Notes: generated by a model not told the origin, from the sequence alone. A DNA stretch of 64,000 nt from Mesorhizobium_G sp049840935 (GCA_049840935.1 JASGJA010000028.1:29497-93496), one strand, 5' to 3'. Shown: positions 51,439-60,591, counted from the stretch's first letter. Translations and numbers: made by a program.

Positions 51439-52035
51439 TCAGCCTTTTTTCTTCGCCGGGGTCAGGTCACTCGCCACGATTGCGTATAAGCAATGGTCCT
51501 GCCAAACCCCGTTTATTTTGAGATATGAGCGCGCCACCCCCTCGCGCTGAAATCCGGCTTTTTCAAGCACGCGTACAGAACGCGTGTTCGTTGGAATACA
51601 GGCGGCTTCAACGCGATGCAATCGCAGGCCGTCAAATGCGTGTTCCACGACCAGCCTCACAGCCTCCTGCATGAAACCGTGCCCCGCATACCGCGCTCCA
51701 ATCCAGTAGCCCAGACTGCCCGTCTGCGCTACACCGCGCCGGATATTGGAGAGAGTTATCCCGCCGTAAAGTTTGTCGCCGATCGCGCTGAAAAGGAAAA
51801 AGGGCATTCCACTGCCCTGCGCAATGTCTTCGCGATAGCGCCCGATGCGCAACCTCCACGAGCCGTAGTCCAACTCATCAGGCGACCAGCTCGGCTCCCA
51901 CGGCTCCAGAAAGGAGCGGCTTTCGCTGCGCAGGCTCGCCCATTGGCGAAAATCGCCGAGCGCGGGCGCGCGCAGCCGCACACGTTCGCCGACAAGCACA
52001 GGAAGGTCTCGTCGGAAAAACGGCAAGGCGAACAT
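51439..52035 (-). CDS. GNAT acetyltransferase (RimJ/RimL type)
   Basis: The 198-residue protein is a GCN5-related N-acetyltransferase: GERVRLRAPALGDFRQWASL at the start, the acetyl-CoA motif region GSLGYWIGARYAGHGFMQEA, then LRLHRVEAACIPTNTRSVRV and LEKAGFQREGVARSYLKING. This layout matches RimJ/RimL enzymes that acetylate protein N-termini such as ribosomal proteins, or small amines. It ends six bases before the start of the GGDEF-EAL gene and begins four bases after the M16 peptidase stop, so the three minus-strand genes form one operon. Confidence 0.92.
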   Translation of the reverse strand: MFALPFFRRDLPVLVGERVRLRAPALGDFRQWASLRSESRSFLEPWEPSWSPDELDYGSWRLRIGRYREDIAQGSGMPFFLFSAIGDKLYGGITLSNIRRGVAQTGSLGYWIGARYAGHGFMQEAVRLVVEHAFDGLRLHRVEAACIPTNTRSVRVLEKAGFQREGVARSYLKINGVWQDHCLYAIVASDLTPAKKKG

Positions 52036-52039
52036 CGTG

Positions 52040-53333
52040 TCAGGAAGCGGCCCGCCTCAGCCCGGTATGCGCTCCGGGCAGGGCATCAACGACATTGTCA
52101 TAGGCAGGCAGCGAACCGACCGGACCAACCGCCGCAAGCGTCGGGCGCGTTGAAAACAGCCGCCCAGAAAGGTCGGTCAGCCGTTCCACCGTCAGCGCAT
52201 TCAGGCGTTCCATCAACTCGTCTCGCGCCACCGGTCGCCCGAACAGCAGCAATTGCCGTGCAATTTGCGAGGCGCGCGAGGCTGGGCTTTCGGCAGACAT
52301 GATAAGACCGGCGCGATACTGCGCGCGGGCGCGGTCAAGTTCGTCCTGCCCGATCGAGTCGCAGGTGCGATGCAGTTCCTGCGCAATCACCGGCAGCAGT
52401 TTGCGAATGTCGCCTTCGCCGGTCGCGGCATGCACGCCGAAGATGCCGGTGTCCGAGAATCCCCAGTGAAATGCATAGATCGAATAGCACAGGCCGCGCT
52501 TCTCGCGCACTTCCTGAAACAGCCTTGAGGACATGCCGCCGCCAAGGATCATCGAAAGCACCTGCGAGGCATAAAAATCGCGTACATGATAGGCGCGGCC
52601 TTCAAAGCCGAGCACGATCTGCGCATCCATCAGGTCGCGGCCTTCGCGGAAATCGCCGCCGACATAATGCGCATATTGCGGAATCGTGCTGTCCGACTTG
52701 GCACGGAACGTGCCGAGTTTCTTTTCCACTTCGCGCACAAATGCATCATGCTTCACATCGCCAGCAGCGACTACCACCATGCGCTCCCCGCCATATTGGC
52801 GTTCCATAAACGCATGAAGCTGTTCAGACGTGAACGACTTTACCGTCTCCGGCGTGCCGAGAATTGAGCGCCCAAGCGCCTGATGCCGAAATGCCGTTTC
52901 GGTGAAGCGATCGAACACAACATCGTCGGGCGTATCGTGCGCCGCGCCAATCTCTTGCAGGATAACATGTTGTTCGCGCTGCAATTCTTCCGGGTCGAAA
53001 GTCGAGTTCTTGCAGAATGTCCGCAAGCAAATCCACCGCCAGCGGCACATCGTCAGCCAGCACGCGCGCATAGAAGGAAGTTGTTTCCACGCTGGTGGCC
53101 GCATTTATCTCGCCGCCAACATTTTCGATCTGCGCGGCAATGTCGAATGCGCTTCGCGAAGATGTGCCCTTGAAGGCCATATGTTCGAGCAGATGGGCAA
53201 TTCCGTGCTCGTCGTCGCGCTCGTTTCGTGCGCCAGACTTTACCCAAACACCCAGCGCAACAGACTCAACACCGGGTAACGTTTCCGTGGCGACAGTTAT
53301 CCCGTTCGCCAACCGGCTAACCTCAACGGCCAT
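52040..53333 (-). pseudogene. M16 family zinc peptidase (processing-peptidase type), one frameshift
   Basis: Like mitochondrial processing peptidase, M16 enzymes are two-domain clamshell proteases. The N-terminal part (ATG 53333, MAVEVSRLANGITVATETLP) has the inverted zinc motif HLLEHMAFKGTSSR (HxxEH) and the distal Glu region GGEINAATSVETTSF. The second frame continues FDPEELQREQHVILQEIGAA to the C-terminal domain (GGGMSSRLFQEVREKRGLCY). One extra base near 53005-53012 (between DIL and NSTFDPEE) separates them; the intact protein has about 430 residues. The break lies in well-conserved sequence, so an error in the assembly is likely. Function in envelope protein turnover is inferred. Confidence 0.9.
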
Positions 53334-53368
53334 ACAGGTACTTCTCCCTAAGAAACCGCGACAGCATA

Positions 53369-54766
53369 CTAGGAAACGGCTCGCGCGCGGCTTGCTACAT
53401 AATCTTCCACCATTTTCAAGTCTGATGGAAGCACCGTGAAACGTTCTTTCCTGTCCATTAGTCCAGAAAGCCAATCAGGCAATGCTGGCGTCTTGCCGCA
53501 AGCCTCTTGCACAGCATCGGGGAACTTCGCCGGGTGGGCAGTCGAAAGCAGCACCATCGGCGTTTCCGAAGCTGGCAGCTTGCGCGCCACATAAACACCT
53601 GATGCCGTATGCGGATCGAGCAGATAACCGCTCTCTTTCAGGGTCGTCGAAATCGTACGGGCTGCTTCTTCGCTTGAAGCGCGACCTGCGTCAAACTCTG
53701 CGCGAATGCGCTCCAGCGGCCCGGCTTCAATCGTAAATGCACCCGATTGTTTCAAGCCCGCCATGTAGCGGCGAACGACCGCTGCATCGCGGCCCGTCGA
53801 CTCAAACAGCAGGCGCTCGAAATTCGAGGAAATCTGAATGTCCATTGATGGCGAGGTGGTGGGAACCACGCCCGTCATGCGATATTCGCCCGTCGCCAGC
53901 GTGCGCGCCAGAATGTCGTTGTCATTGGTCGCGATCACGAGGCGGTCAATCGGCAACCCCATGCGCTTGGCGGCAAAGCCCGCAAAAATATCGCCGAAAT
54001 TGCCGGTCGGAACCGTGAAGGAAACCGGACGGTCAGGCGCACCCAACGATAGTGCGGACGAGAAATAATAGACGATCTGGGCCATGATCCGCGCCCAGTT
54101 TATCGAATTTACGCCGGAAAGCATCACGCGGTCGCGGAAGGCGTGGTCGTTGAACATGTCTTTCAGCATGCCTTGGCAATCGTCGAAATTTCCTTCGATG
54201 GCGAGCGCATGGACATTTGCTGCGTCGGAAGTCGTCATCTGGCGCTGCTGCACAGGCGACACGCGCCCATGCGGAAACAGGATGAAAACATCCGTTCTCT
54301 CCCGGCCCGCAAACGCTTCAATTGCCGCACCGCCGGTGTCGCCGGAAGTCGCGCCCACAATCGTTGCGCGCTGGCCGCGCTCGGTAAGCACATGATCCAT
54401 CAGCCGTGCGAGCAATTGCATCGCCACGTCTTTGAACGCCAGTGTCGGCCCGTGAAAAAGCTCAAGGATAAATTCATTGGAGCCGGTCTGGACAATCGGA
54501 CAAACCGCCGGGTGCCGAAACGTGGCATAGGCTTCGCGAACAATCCGCTCGAAGTCATGCGCCTTGATTTCCGCATTCAGAAATGGCGTCAGCAATTCCA
54601 CCGCAAGATCGGCGTAGGGTTTGCCGCGCATTTTGCGAATTGCTTCTGCGGAAAAGTGCGGCCAGCTCTCCGGCACATACAGTCCACCGTCGCGGGCAAG
54701 TCCGGTCATCATCGTGTCGGCGAAGCCGAGGGCAGGGGCATCGCCGCGGGTGCTCACATAGCGCAT
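53369..54766 (-). CDS. thrC: Threonine synthase
   Basis: ThrC converts O-phosphohomoserine to threonine with pyridoxal phosphate. The 465-residue protein begins MRYVSTRGDAPALGFADTMM and has the PLP lysine in GPTLAFKDVAMQLLARLMDH, the phosphate loop GATSGDTGGAAIEAFAGRER and FTVPTGNFGDIFAGFAAKRM. This is the long type I form. The ATG at 54766 fits relatives; an in-frame start eight codons earlier has no support. It lies 35 bases before the M16 peptidase gene on the same strand, as in many alphaproteobacteria. Confidence 0.97.
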   Translation of the reverse strand: MRYVSTRGDAPALGFADTMMTGLARDGGLYVPESWPHFSAEAIRKMRGKPYADLAVELLTPFLNAEIKAHDFERIVREAYATFRHPAVCPIVQTGSNEFILELFHGPTLAFKDVAMQLLARLMDHVLTERGQRATIVGATSGDTGGAAIEAFAGRERTDVFILFPHGRVSPVQQRQMTTSDAANVHALAIEGNFDDCQGMLKDMFNDHAFRDRVMLSGVNSINWARIMAQIVYYFSSALSLGAPDRPVSFTVPTGNFGDIFAGFAAKRMGLPIDRLVIATNDNDILARTLATGEYRMTGVVPTTSPSMDIQISSNFERLLFESTGRDAAVVRRYMAGLKQSGAFTIEAGPLERIRAEFDAGRASSEEAARTISTTLKESGYLLDPHTASGVYVARKLPASETPMVLLSTAHPAKFPDAVQEACGKTPALPDWLSGLMDRKERFTVLPSDLKMVEDYVASRARAVS

Positions 54767-54918
54767 GATTGGAAGCTCCCCGGAAGGCACGCAACAAGCT
54801 GTAAACGCATGGTTCGGAAAATAGTCCAGATTAGTCGCATTTTGATTGGATCATTGGTATAGACCGCCTTGGACGAGAGAGGAAAGCAGAATCGATGTTG
54901 CGCATTAATTGGAGTTGA

Positions 54919-55455
54919 ATGAAGCCCGCTTTTGCTCCCCTGTGCCTGGTTTTGGCGCTGGCTGGGTGCCAATCCAACGAGGGGCCAACCGGCGAATTTA
55001 TGAGCACAAAAGATCTTGCGGGCAATCAGCCCAAGATCAGCCAGAACGAGCTTGAAGCATTTTGCCCGCCAGTTCGCGTGCGTCAGGGCACCGCGTCGCT
55101 TAGCAGATATGCACGTGGCGGCGATGGCGATCCGTCCAAGCTGACGTTTCAGGCTTCGCTCGGCGAAACCAGCCGCGCCTGCTCCCGCGCGGATGGTAAT
55201 TTGACGATCAATGTCGCTGCCGCCGGTCGCGTTATCGCTGGTCCGGCAGGGGCACCAGCGTCGGCGGTCTTGCCGATTCGCATTGCCGTTACACGCGGCG
55301 ACGAGGTCCTCTATTCGCAACTACAGAAGCAGGAAGTTGCGATCAACCCGCAGCAAGCCACACAGTTCATGTTCAAGGATCCGAACATCGTTATTCCGAT
55401 CCCCGCCGAGCGCAATGTTATGGTTCAACTCGGCTTCGACGACGGCGCGAAATAG
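54919..55455 (+). CDS. Putative lipoprotein of unknown function
   Basis: The 178-residue protein has a lipoprotein signal peptide (MKPAFAPLCLVLALAGC, lipobox LAGC) and a mature domain I cannot assign. It includes one more cysteine pair (FCPPVRVRQG and SRACSRADG) that could form a disulfide, and ends with beta-strand-like sequence NIVIPIPAERNVMVQLGFDD. Similar small lipoproteins lie next to thrC in related genomes. It is divergent from thrC with about 150 bases between starts. GGAG precedes the ATG. Confidence 0.75.
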   Translation: MKPAFAPLCLVLALAGCQSNEGPTGEFMSTKDLAGNQPKISQNELEAFCPPVRVRQGTASLSRYARGGDGDPSKLTFQASLGETSRACSRADGNLTINVAAAGRVIAGPAGAPASAVLPIRIAVTRGDEVLYSQLQKQEVAINPQQATQFMFKDPNIVIPIPAERNVMVQLGFDDGAK

Positions 55456-55492
55456 AGTTTTTAATCCGTCCATCCCGCTAATCCGTCCACCC

Positions 55493-55584
55493 CGTCATCC
55501 TAGGGCTTGTCCCTAGGATCTGCGACGGTAAAGGCGTTAGCTCCTGACAGGCTGTAGATTCTCGGGACAAGCCCGAGAATGACG
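55493..55584. repeat. Pair of CGTCATCCTAGGG-type palindromic units
   Basis: Unit 1 (55493-55520, CGTCATCCTAGGGCTTGTCC then CTAGGATC) and unit 2 (55557-55584, GATTCTCGGGACAAGCCCGA then GAATGACG) are inverted copies of the module also found at 26037 and 46289. The stem bases differ between the units in a compensated way (CTAGGG/CCCTAG versus CTCGGG/CCCGAG), so each keeps its own hairpin. They lie between convergent genes. Nothing else is seen in 55456-55642. Confidence 0.88.
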
Positions 55585-55642
55585 GCTGAAAGGGGGTCGG
55601 CAGGCGGATGATGGGTAAATCGCGCTGAGCTTGAGAGCTACC

Positions 55643-56326
55643 TCAAGCATCCGCCCATTCGGACAACGCATCGAGCACCGGAGCAAGATCGCGCCAGCGA
55701 TTGATGACAGTCTCGGCCCCTGCTTCCGTCAAAATATCCGAGTGGCCCGGATAACTGTGCGCACCGCCGGTAAAGCCGATTACGCGCATTCCGGCAGATT
55801 TTGCGCCATGAATACCATGCACGGAATCCTCCACGACAAACGTGTTTGCCGGATTGGCTTTCATTTGCCCTGCGGCATACAGGAACACGTCCGGCGCGGG
55901 TTTGGGCTTACCATCCGGTATAGCAAGCGCGGAATAAACGTGATTGACAAAAAAGCGATCAAGTCCGGTCAAGCCAAGCGTCATTTTCAACCGCTCGGCC
56001 GTCGAGTTTGAGCAAATGCAGCGCGGAACCTTCACCGCCGCAACAGCCTGCGCAACACCGTCAATTGCGCGCACATCCTTGAGTTGCTTGTCGATAATCG
56101 CATCCGCTCGATCGATGAGCGATGCCTGCAACGGAATTTGCGCGACCTTTTCGACACGCAGCAGAATTTCGCTGAAGTTCAGCCCCGAATAAAGCGCGGC
56201 GATCTCTTCAGGCGAAATTTCATATCCGGCCTCGGTCAGCACTTCTGCTTCCACGCGGGCGGCAATGATTTCGGAGTTGATGAGAACGCCATCGCAGTCG
56301 AAAATAACAAGATCAGGTTGAGGCAT
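55643..56326 (-). CDS. HAD-superfamily phosphatase (subfamily IA)
   Basis: The 227-residue protein has the three main HAD motifs: VIFDCDGVLINSE (nucleophile Asp and acid-base Asp), CICSNSTAERLK (Ser/Thr) and FVVEDSVHGIHGAKSAGMRV (acidic pair), with a helical cap between motif I and II and Lys in DGKPKPAPDVF. It resembles phosphoglycolate and beta-phosphoglucomutase-type phosphatases. Substrate is unknown. It is divergent from ccrM with about 150 bases between starts. Confidence 0.9.
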   Translation of the reverse strand: MPQPDLVIFDCDGVLINSEIIAARVEAEVLTEAGYEISPEEIAALYSGLNFSEILLRVEKVAQIPLQASLIDRADAIIDKQLKDVRAIDGVAQAVAAVKVPRCICSNSTAERLKMTLGLTGLDRFFVNHVYSALAIPDGKPKPAPDVFLYAAGQMKANPANTFVVEDSVHGIHGAKSAGMRVIGFTGGAHSYPGHSDILTEAGAETVINRWRDLAPVLDALSEWADA

Positions 56327-56472
56327 GAAAATCCCGCAATCAGTAGAGGTGCGCGGCGGGCGCTTTACAGTATTGACGCCAATCGCGCAAATCCGGCGCC
56401 GATTTCATTAAATCTTTACCCAGTTCAGTAACCATAACACCCAGTAAATAGTTCAGCGTAACCGGGTTCTCC

Positions 56473-57603
56473 ATGTCGGCAGTGCGTTCTCTGCAATCAA
56501 TCCGTTCGGGCGATCAGTCCGTCTGGCTCAATTCGATCCTCAAAGGCGACTGCGTGGCCGCGCTGAATGCGCTGCCAGACAAATGCGTCGACCTGATTTT
56601 CGCCGATCCGCCCTACAATCTCCAGCTTGAAGGCGAGCTTCACCGGCCTGACCAATCCAAGGTCGATGCGGTGAACGATCATTGGGACCAGTTCGACAGT
56701 TTCGAAGCCTACGATGCATTCACTCGCGCTTGGCTTCTGGCTGCTCGCAGGGTGTTGAAACCGGGCGGCACGATCTGGGTAATTGGTTCATATCACAACA
56801 TTTTCCGCGTTGGCGCGAAGATGCAGGATCTCGGATACTGGATTCTGAACGACGTCATCTGGCGCAAGACAAACCCAATGCCGAACTTTCGTGGCCGCCG
56901 TTTTCAGAATGCGCATGAAACGCTGATCTGGGCCTCAAAAGACCAGAAAGACAAAGGCTACACCTTCAATTACGAAGCGATGAAGGCGGCAAATGACGAC
57001 GTGCAAATGCGGTCGGACTGGCTTTTCCCGATTTGCACCGGAGCCGAACGCCTGAAAGACGACAATGGCGAAAAGGTTCATCCGACGCAGAAGCCGGAAG
57101 CGCTACTTGCCCGCATTTTGATGGCGTCGACCAAGCCCGGCGACATCGTGCTGGACCCATTTTTCGGCTCCGGCACGACAGGCGCTGTTGCCAAGCGTTT
57201 GGGCCGAAATTTCGTAGGCGTGGAACGCGAGGACAGCTATATCGAAGCCGCAACGGCGCGCATTGCAGCCGTCCAACCTCTTGAATCGCATCAGCTTTCG
57301 ACGCTGACGGGTAAGCGCGCTGAGCCGCGCGTCGCGTTCGTCAGCCTGATCGATAGCGGGCTGATTACGCCGGGAACCACGCTTTATGATTCCCGCAAGC
57401 GTTGGAGCGCCAAGGTTCGGGCAGACGGCACAATCGCCACCGCAGAAATGGCCGGTTCAATCCACAAGGTTGGCGCAACCGTACAGGGTCTGGACGCCTG
57501 CAATGGTTGGACTTTCTGGCACTACGAACGCGCCGGCGGGCTTACCGCCATCGACGAACTGAGGCGCATCGCGCGCCTCAGCGTAGAGCAAGCGGGCGGA
57601 TGA
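56473..57603 (+). CDS. ccrM: Cell-cycle DNA adenine methyltransferase CcrM (GANTC)
   Basis: CcrM methylates adenine in GANTC at the end of chromosome replication and is essential in several alphaproteobacteria. The 376-residue beta-class enzyme has DLIFADPPYNLQLEGELHRP (catalytic DPPY) early, then the SAM motif DPFFGSGTTGAVAKRLGRNF late, and a C-terminal domain of about 85 residues (from RVAFVSLIDSGLITPGTTLY) that recognises DNA and is typical of CcrM. No restriction enzyme gene is nearby, so it is an orphan methylase. I find no GANTC site in its own short upstream region. Confidence 0.96.
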   Translation: MSAVRSLQSIRSGDQSVWLNSILKGDCVAALNALPDKCVDLIFADPPYNLQLEGELHRPDQSKVDAVNDHWDQFDSFEAYDAFTRAWLLAARRVLKPGGTIWVIGSYHNIFRVGAKMQDLGYWILNDVIWRKTNPMPNFRGRRFQNAHETLIWASKDQKDKGYTFNYEAMKAANDDVQMRSDWLFPICTGAERLKDDNGEKVHPTQKPEALLARILMASTKPGDIVLDPFFGSGTTGAVAKRLGRNFVGVEREDSYIEAATARIAAVQPLESHQLSTLTGKRAEPRVAFVSLIDSGLITPGTTLYDSRKRWSAKVRADGTIATAEMAGSIHKVGATVQGLDACNGWTFWHYERAGGLTAIDELRRIARLSVEQAGG

Positions 57604-57609
57604 TTATCT

Positions 57610-58221
57610 TTAAATAACAATGCTATAGGATGCGAGGTCGCGCAGAAGCGTCGGCGCATCCTTATAGCGTACAGCCTGCCAGCCGTAATCTTGTGCCGCC
57701 TTCACATTGGCGGGGTTGTCGTCGATGAAGAGCGTTGCAGCAGGCGTTAATTTGAAGTCGGAAGTGTGCCGGTCGTAGATTGCGTGATCGGGTTTGATAA
57801 GCTTGATTTCGCCTGAAACGGTTACGCCGCGCGGACGGTTCAAAAAGTCGAACTTCTTGCGAGCGTCCGAGAAAGTGTCTGCTGCAAAGTTTGTCAGCAT
57901 AGTTACGTCATAGTCTTTCTCGATCAGACCAAGCATGATTGCGACGGTATCATCATAAGAATGCGATACCATTTCATTCCAGTTCTCACGGAACGCTCGT
58001 ATGTTAGTTTCGTGATCTGGAAATTGTTCTATCAGAAGCGTCTCTGCATCTTTCCATGAACGGCCACGGTCCTGCTCAATATTCCATTCTGATGTGCAGA
58101 CATTCTGGAAAAACCAACGGCGTTCCTGTTCATCCGGGATGATCCGTGAAAACGGCAGATTCGGATCGTAGTGAATGAGGACACTGCCGATATCGAAAAC
58201 AATATGCCGGATGGGAGTCAT
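57610..58221 (-). CDS. HAD-superfamily hydrolase (YihX-like)
   Basis: The 203-residue protein starts RHIVFDIGSVLIHYDP. Motif I reads D-x-G-x-V, the form found in YihX and related sugar-phosphate phosphatases, so the lack of the second Asp is expected for this subgroup. Motif II is MLTNFAADTF and motif III LFIDDNPANVKAAQDYGWQA. The substrate is unknown. The ATG overlaps the mutY stop (ATGA), so translation is coupled to mutY; the 3' end converges on ccrM with six bases between stop codons. Confidence 0.9.
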   Translation of the reverse strand: MTPIRHIVFDIGSVLIHYDPNLPFSRIIPDEQERRWFFQNVCTSEWNIEQDRGRSWKDAETLLIEQFPDHETNIRAFRENWNEMVSHSYDDTVAIMLGLIEKDYDVTMLTNFAADTFSDARKKFDFLNRPRGVTVSGEIKLIKPDHAIYDRHTSDFKLTPAATLFIDDNPANVKAAQDYGWQAVRYKDAPTLLRDLASYSIVI

Positions 58222-59335
58222 GCAAACCGCCTGCGCTTGGAAATATCTGGAAGGGCGGTTTCGATAACCTTTTTCATGACCGTGGGTAAAGCCTCAGCCA
58301 TTACGTCTTTCGACCAGAAGTAGTGCTCAGGTTGTGAAAACGGCTCAATTCCTGCCGAATAAACCTCCAATTCGAGCGCAAAATGCGTGAAAATGTGAGA
58401 AATACGCCCGCAAAACTTCCAGTTTGCGTCGAACGGCGCTGCTTTTACGCCCGTTTCACCGTCCTTTCTCGCGGTCCATGCAGTGGTCGGCGGCTCGGTC
58501 ATTCCACCCAGCAGACCCCTCTCAGGTCGCTTGCGGAGCAGGACCGCGCCATCGCTCAAGCGCACCGCGACGAAGGCCGCACCTTTGCGTAATGGCTTTT
58601 CCAGTTTTGGGCGGGCGCAACGGAAAACGTTCGGGATCGCCATTGGCCAAAGCATCGCAATCATCATTGACCGGGCAAAGCATGCAACGGGGGCGTTTGG
58701 GCGAGCAGATGGTCGCGCCAAGGTCCATCATGGCTTGTGCAAAATCGCCGGGCCGGTCGTGTGGCAGGATTTCCGTAATGAGCTGACGAATTTGCGTTTT
58801 TGCGGCGGGCAGGGGCGTTTCTATGGCATAAAGGCGGGAAATGACGCGCTCCACATTGCCATCCACAACAGCAGCAGGACGGTTGAACGCAATCGCCGCA
58901 ATCGCAGCAGCGGTGTAAGGGCCAACGCCGGGCAAATCGAGCAACCCCGATTCCGTATCGGGAAATGCGCCACCATGCGCGACAATATAATCAGCGCAGG
59001 CTTTGAGATTGCGCGCGCGGGAATAATAGCCGAGCCCAGCCCACGCCTTCATTACGTCGTCATTTTCGGCGCTGCCAAGGTCGGTGACGCGTGGCCAGCG
59101 CTCCCTAAACCGTTGAAAATACGGCTTTACTGCTTCCACAGTGGTTTGCTGAAGCATGATTTCCGAAAGCCAGATATGATAGGGATCGGGCACGACACCA
59201 GCGGCGCGAGCCGAAGGGTGATATGCGCCACGGCAATTCGCGATGATGCCGGTCGTACCAGTCGAGCAGGCGATTGCTCAACGAAGCCTTGCCCGCGCTT
59301 TCAGCCGGTGCCATTGGTGAGTTTGAAACGTTCAT
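58218..59335 (-). pseudogene. mutY: Adenine DNA glycosylase MutY, two frameshifts
   Basis: MutY removes adenine mispaired with 8-oxoguanine. Three frames together give the whole protein: LLDWYDRHHRELPWR; then DPYHIWLSEIMLQQTTVEAV, the helix-hairpin-helix and catalytic region LLDLPGVGPYTAAAIAAIAF with VDGNVERVISRL and the 4Fe-4S cysteines (CSPKRPRCMLCPVNDDC); then the Nudix-like 8-oxoG domain EKPLRKGAAFVAVRLSDGAV. The breaks are one extra base near 59222 and one in an AAAA run at 58605-58608. Removing both gives 371 residues. Start ATG 59335 lies five bases from the divergent dciA start. The stop overlaps the HAD gene. Confidence 0.9.
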
Positions 59336-59340
59336 CGGAC

Positions 59341-59844
59341 ATGGACATGGCAGGGAAAAGATTTTCCGGCAATCCCGTTCCCGTCGCAGACCTCGCAGGA
59401 GAAATTCTTGACCCGGTTTTGCGCAAGCGGGCAGGGCTGTCGGTAGCGCTGGTACAGAGTTGGGACGAAATCGTCGGCCCGCGAATTGCCGTGTCTTCAA
59501 GGCCGGAAAAGATCCAATGGGGCCGCAGGCGGGACGAAAACGAGCCGTTTGAACCAGCAGTGCTAGTCATAGCATGTGAAGGCTTGGCCGCGCTGCACAT
59601 TCAGCACGAGGCCGATGAAATCATCGGTCGGGTCAACAGTTTTCTGGGTTATATGGCTATTGGCCGGATTCGGATCGTTCAAAAACCGGTCAGGCAGGAG
59701 CGCCCGGAACGACCAAAGCTTCGGGAACTGAATGCCGACGAACGCGCACGCATAAAAGGCGTTGTTTCAGGCATTGAAGATGACGGACTGCGCGAGTCAC
59801 TGGAACAACTCGGTGCCTCGGTGAGGGCGAGTAAGAAGCGCTAA
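59341..59844 (+). CDS. DciA-like protein (DUF721)
   Basis: The 167-residue protein has an N-terminal DciA-type domain: LAGEILDPVLRKRAGLSVAL and SWDEIVGPRIAVSSRPEKI, followed by VLVIACEGLAALHIQHEADE and INRFLGY-like NSFLGYMAIGRIRI. DciA loads the replicative helicase DnaB in bacteria that lack DnaC, which includes alphaproteobacteria. Position next to mutY and the DsbA-smc group is the usual one. Start: ATG 59341, or 59347 (MAGKRFSG). Only five bases separate it from the divergent mutY start. Confidence 0.85.
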   Translation: MDMAGKRFSGNPVPVADLAGEILDPVLRKRAGLSVALVQSWDEIVGPRIAVSSRPEKIQWGRRRDENEPFEPAVLVIACEGLAALHIQHEADEIIGRVNSFLGYMAIGRIRIVQKPVRQERPERPKLRELNADERARIKGVVSGIEDDGLRESLEQLGASVRASKKR

Positions 59845-59854
59845 TGGCGAACCG

Positions 59855-60142
59855 CTACAAGTGTCGCTCCATATCCATTTTGCCGTGCAAAATGCGGATT
59901 ACTTCCAGCAAATTATTGTGTTTGCGATAAAAAATGAGGTGAGAACCAACGCCATATTTCAGATATCCGTCACGTATCTCGACGCGACGGCCTGACTTGC
60001 GGCCCTTCGATAAATCGGCGCAAGCTTCGAAAATGTGATCGACATAGCCATCAGCTTTATCGGCACTCCATTTGTCCGCTGAGAAATCCCAAATCGCATC
60101 CAAATCCGCCAAAGCTGCTGGCGAAAAAACAAGTTGCGTCAT
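59855..60142 (-). CDS. ParE/RelE family toxin
   Basis: The 95-residue protein has the ParE pattern: FSPAALADLDAIWDFSADKW, then GRKSGRRVEIRDGYLKYGVG, HLIFYRKHNNLLEVIRILHG. ParE toxins poison DNA gyrase; the protein family also includes RelE mRNA nucleases, but the HGKMDMERHL end with Arg-Ile-Leu-His-Gly fits ParE. Its ATG overlaps the antitoxin stop by four bases, the coupling usual for such pairs. The pair lies between dciA and the DsbA-like gene, facing the opposite way from both. Confidence 0.92.
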   Translation of the reverse strand: MTQLVFSPAALADLDAIWDFSADKWSADKADGYVDHIFEACADLSKGRKSGRRVEIRDGYLKYGVGSHLIFYRKHNNLLEVIRILHGKMDMERHL

Positions 60143-60387
60143 TTAGCGGTGCGTTCTGCCCGTTTTCGAGCCTTAAACGCATCGATATCAAGCGGTTGTG
60201 GCTGGCCGGACTGTTCGCCCGCAATCAACGCGGCCTCCAGCGCTTTTCGGTTTGTTTCATTGTCTTCAAGCAAACGAAGCCCGGCTCGCACGACATCGCT
60301 GGCTGAACCATAGCGTCCGGAGGCGACCTGATCGTTGATGAAGCCTATAAAGTGATCTCCAAGGGAAATTGATGTGTTGCGAGGCAT
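60139..60387 (-). CDS. ParD-like antitoxin (CopG/ribbon-helix-helix)
   Basis: The 82-residue protein starts MPRNTSISLGDHFIGFINDQ, a ribbon-helix-helix DNA-binding domain, with GRYGSASDVVRAGLRLLEDN as its helix pair, and a charged, flexible C-terminus (AFKARKRAERTAK) that would bind the toxin. The ATG at 60387 has GGAGG six bases upstream; the frame is open 15 codons further but no site precedes it. It autoregulates the operon in known systems, and an inverted repeat sits 25 bases upstream of the start. Confidence 0.93.
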   Translation of the reverse strand: MPRNTSISLGDHFIGFINDQVASGRYGSASDVVRAGLRLLEDNETNRKALEAALIAGEQSGQPQPLDIDAFKARKRAERTAK

Positions 60388-60411
60388 CGGATCCTCCAGT
60401 TGACGGCCATG

Positions 60412-60426
60412 TACCAAATATTGGTA
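60412..60426. promoter_or_regulatory. Operator candidate of the parDE pair
   Basis: TACCAA (60412-60417) and TTGGTA (60421-60426) form an inverted repeat with a three-base spacer. On the minus strand a TTGACT hexamer (60447-60452) stands 17-20 bases upstream, so the repeat would cover the -10 region of the promoter, as expected for antitoxin autorepression. Confidence 0.55.
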
Positions 60427-60591
60427 TTTCATGATTGCGCGTTTCAGTCAACTTTTGGAGAGCAAGCGGTTGGACAAAGGTTTTCGGAAGAAATTCGCTT
60501 TGTGTTGGGGACCAGTTTGCCTTAATTCGCGCGAACTCTCGCTTTTGTTGGCTATTCCAACGCACAATTCCTCACAACTCAGGTGATTCGC

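Noticed and set aside
56400..56472. CtrA binding site before ccrM
   Set aside because: TTAAATCTTTACC has one half of the TTAA-N7-TTAA motif, but the second half does not fit.
56327..57603. Restriction-modification system at ccrM
   Set aside because: No endonuclease gene is next to it and the C-terminal domain is that of the orphan, cell-cycle CcrM methylases.
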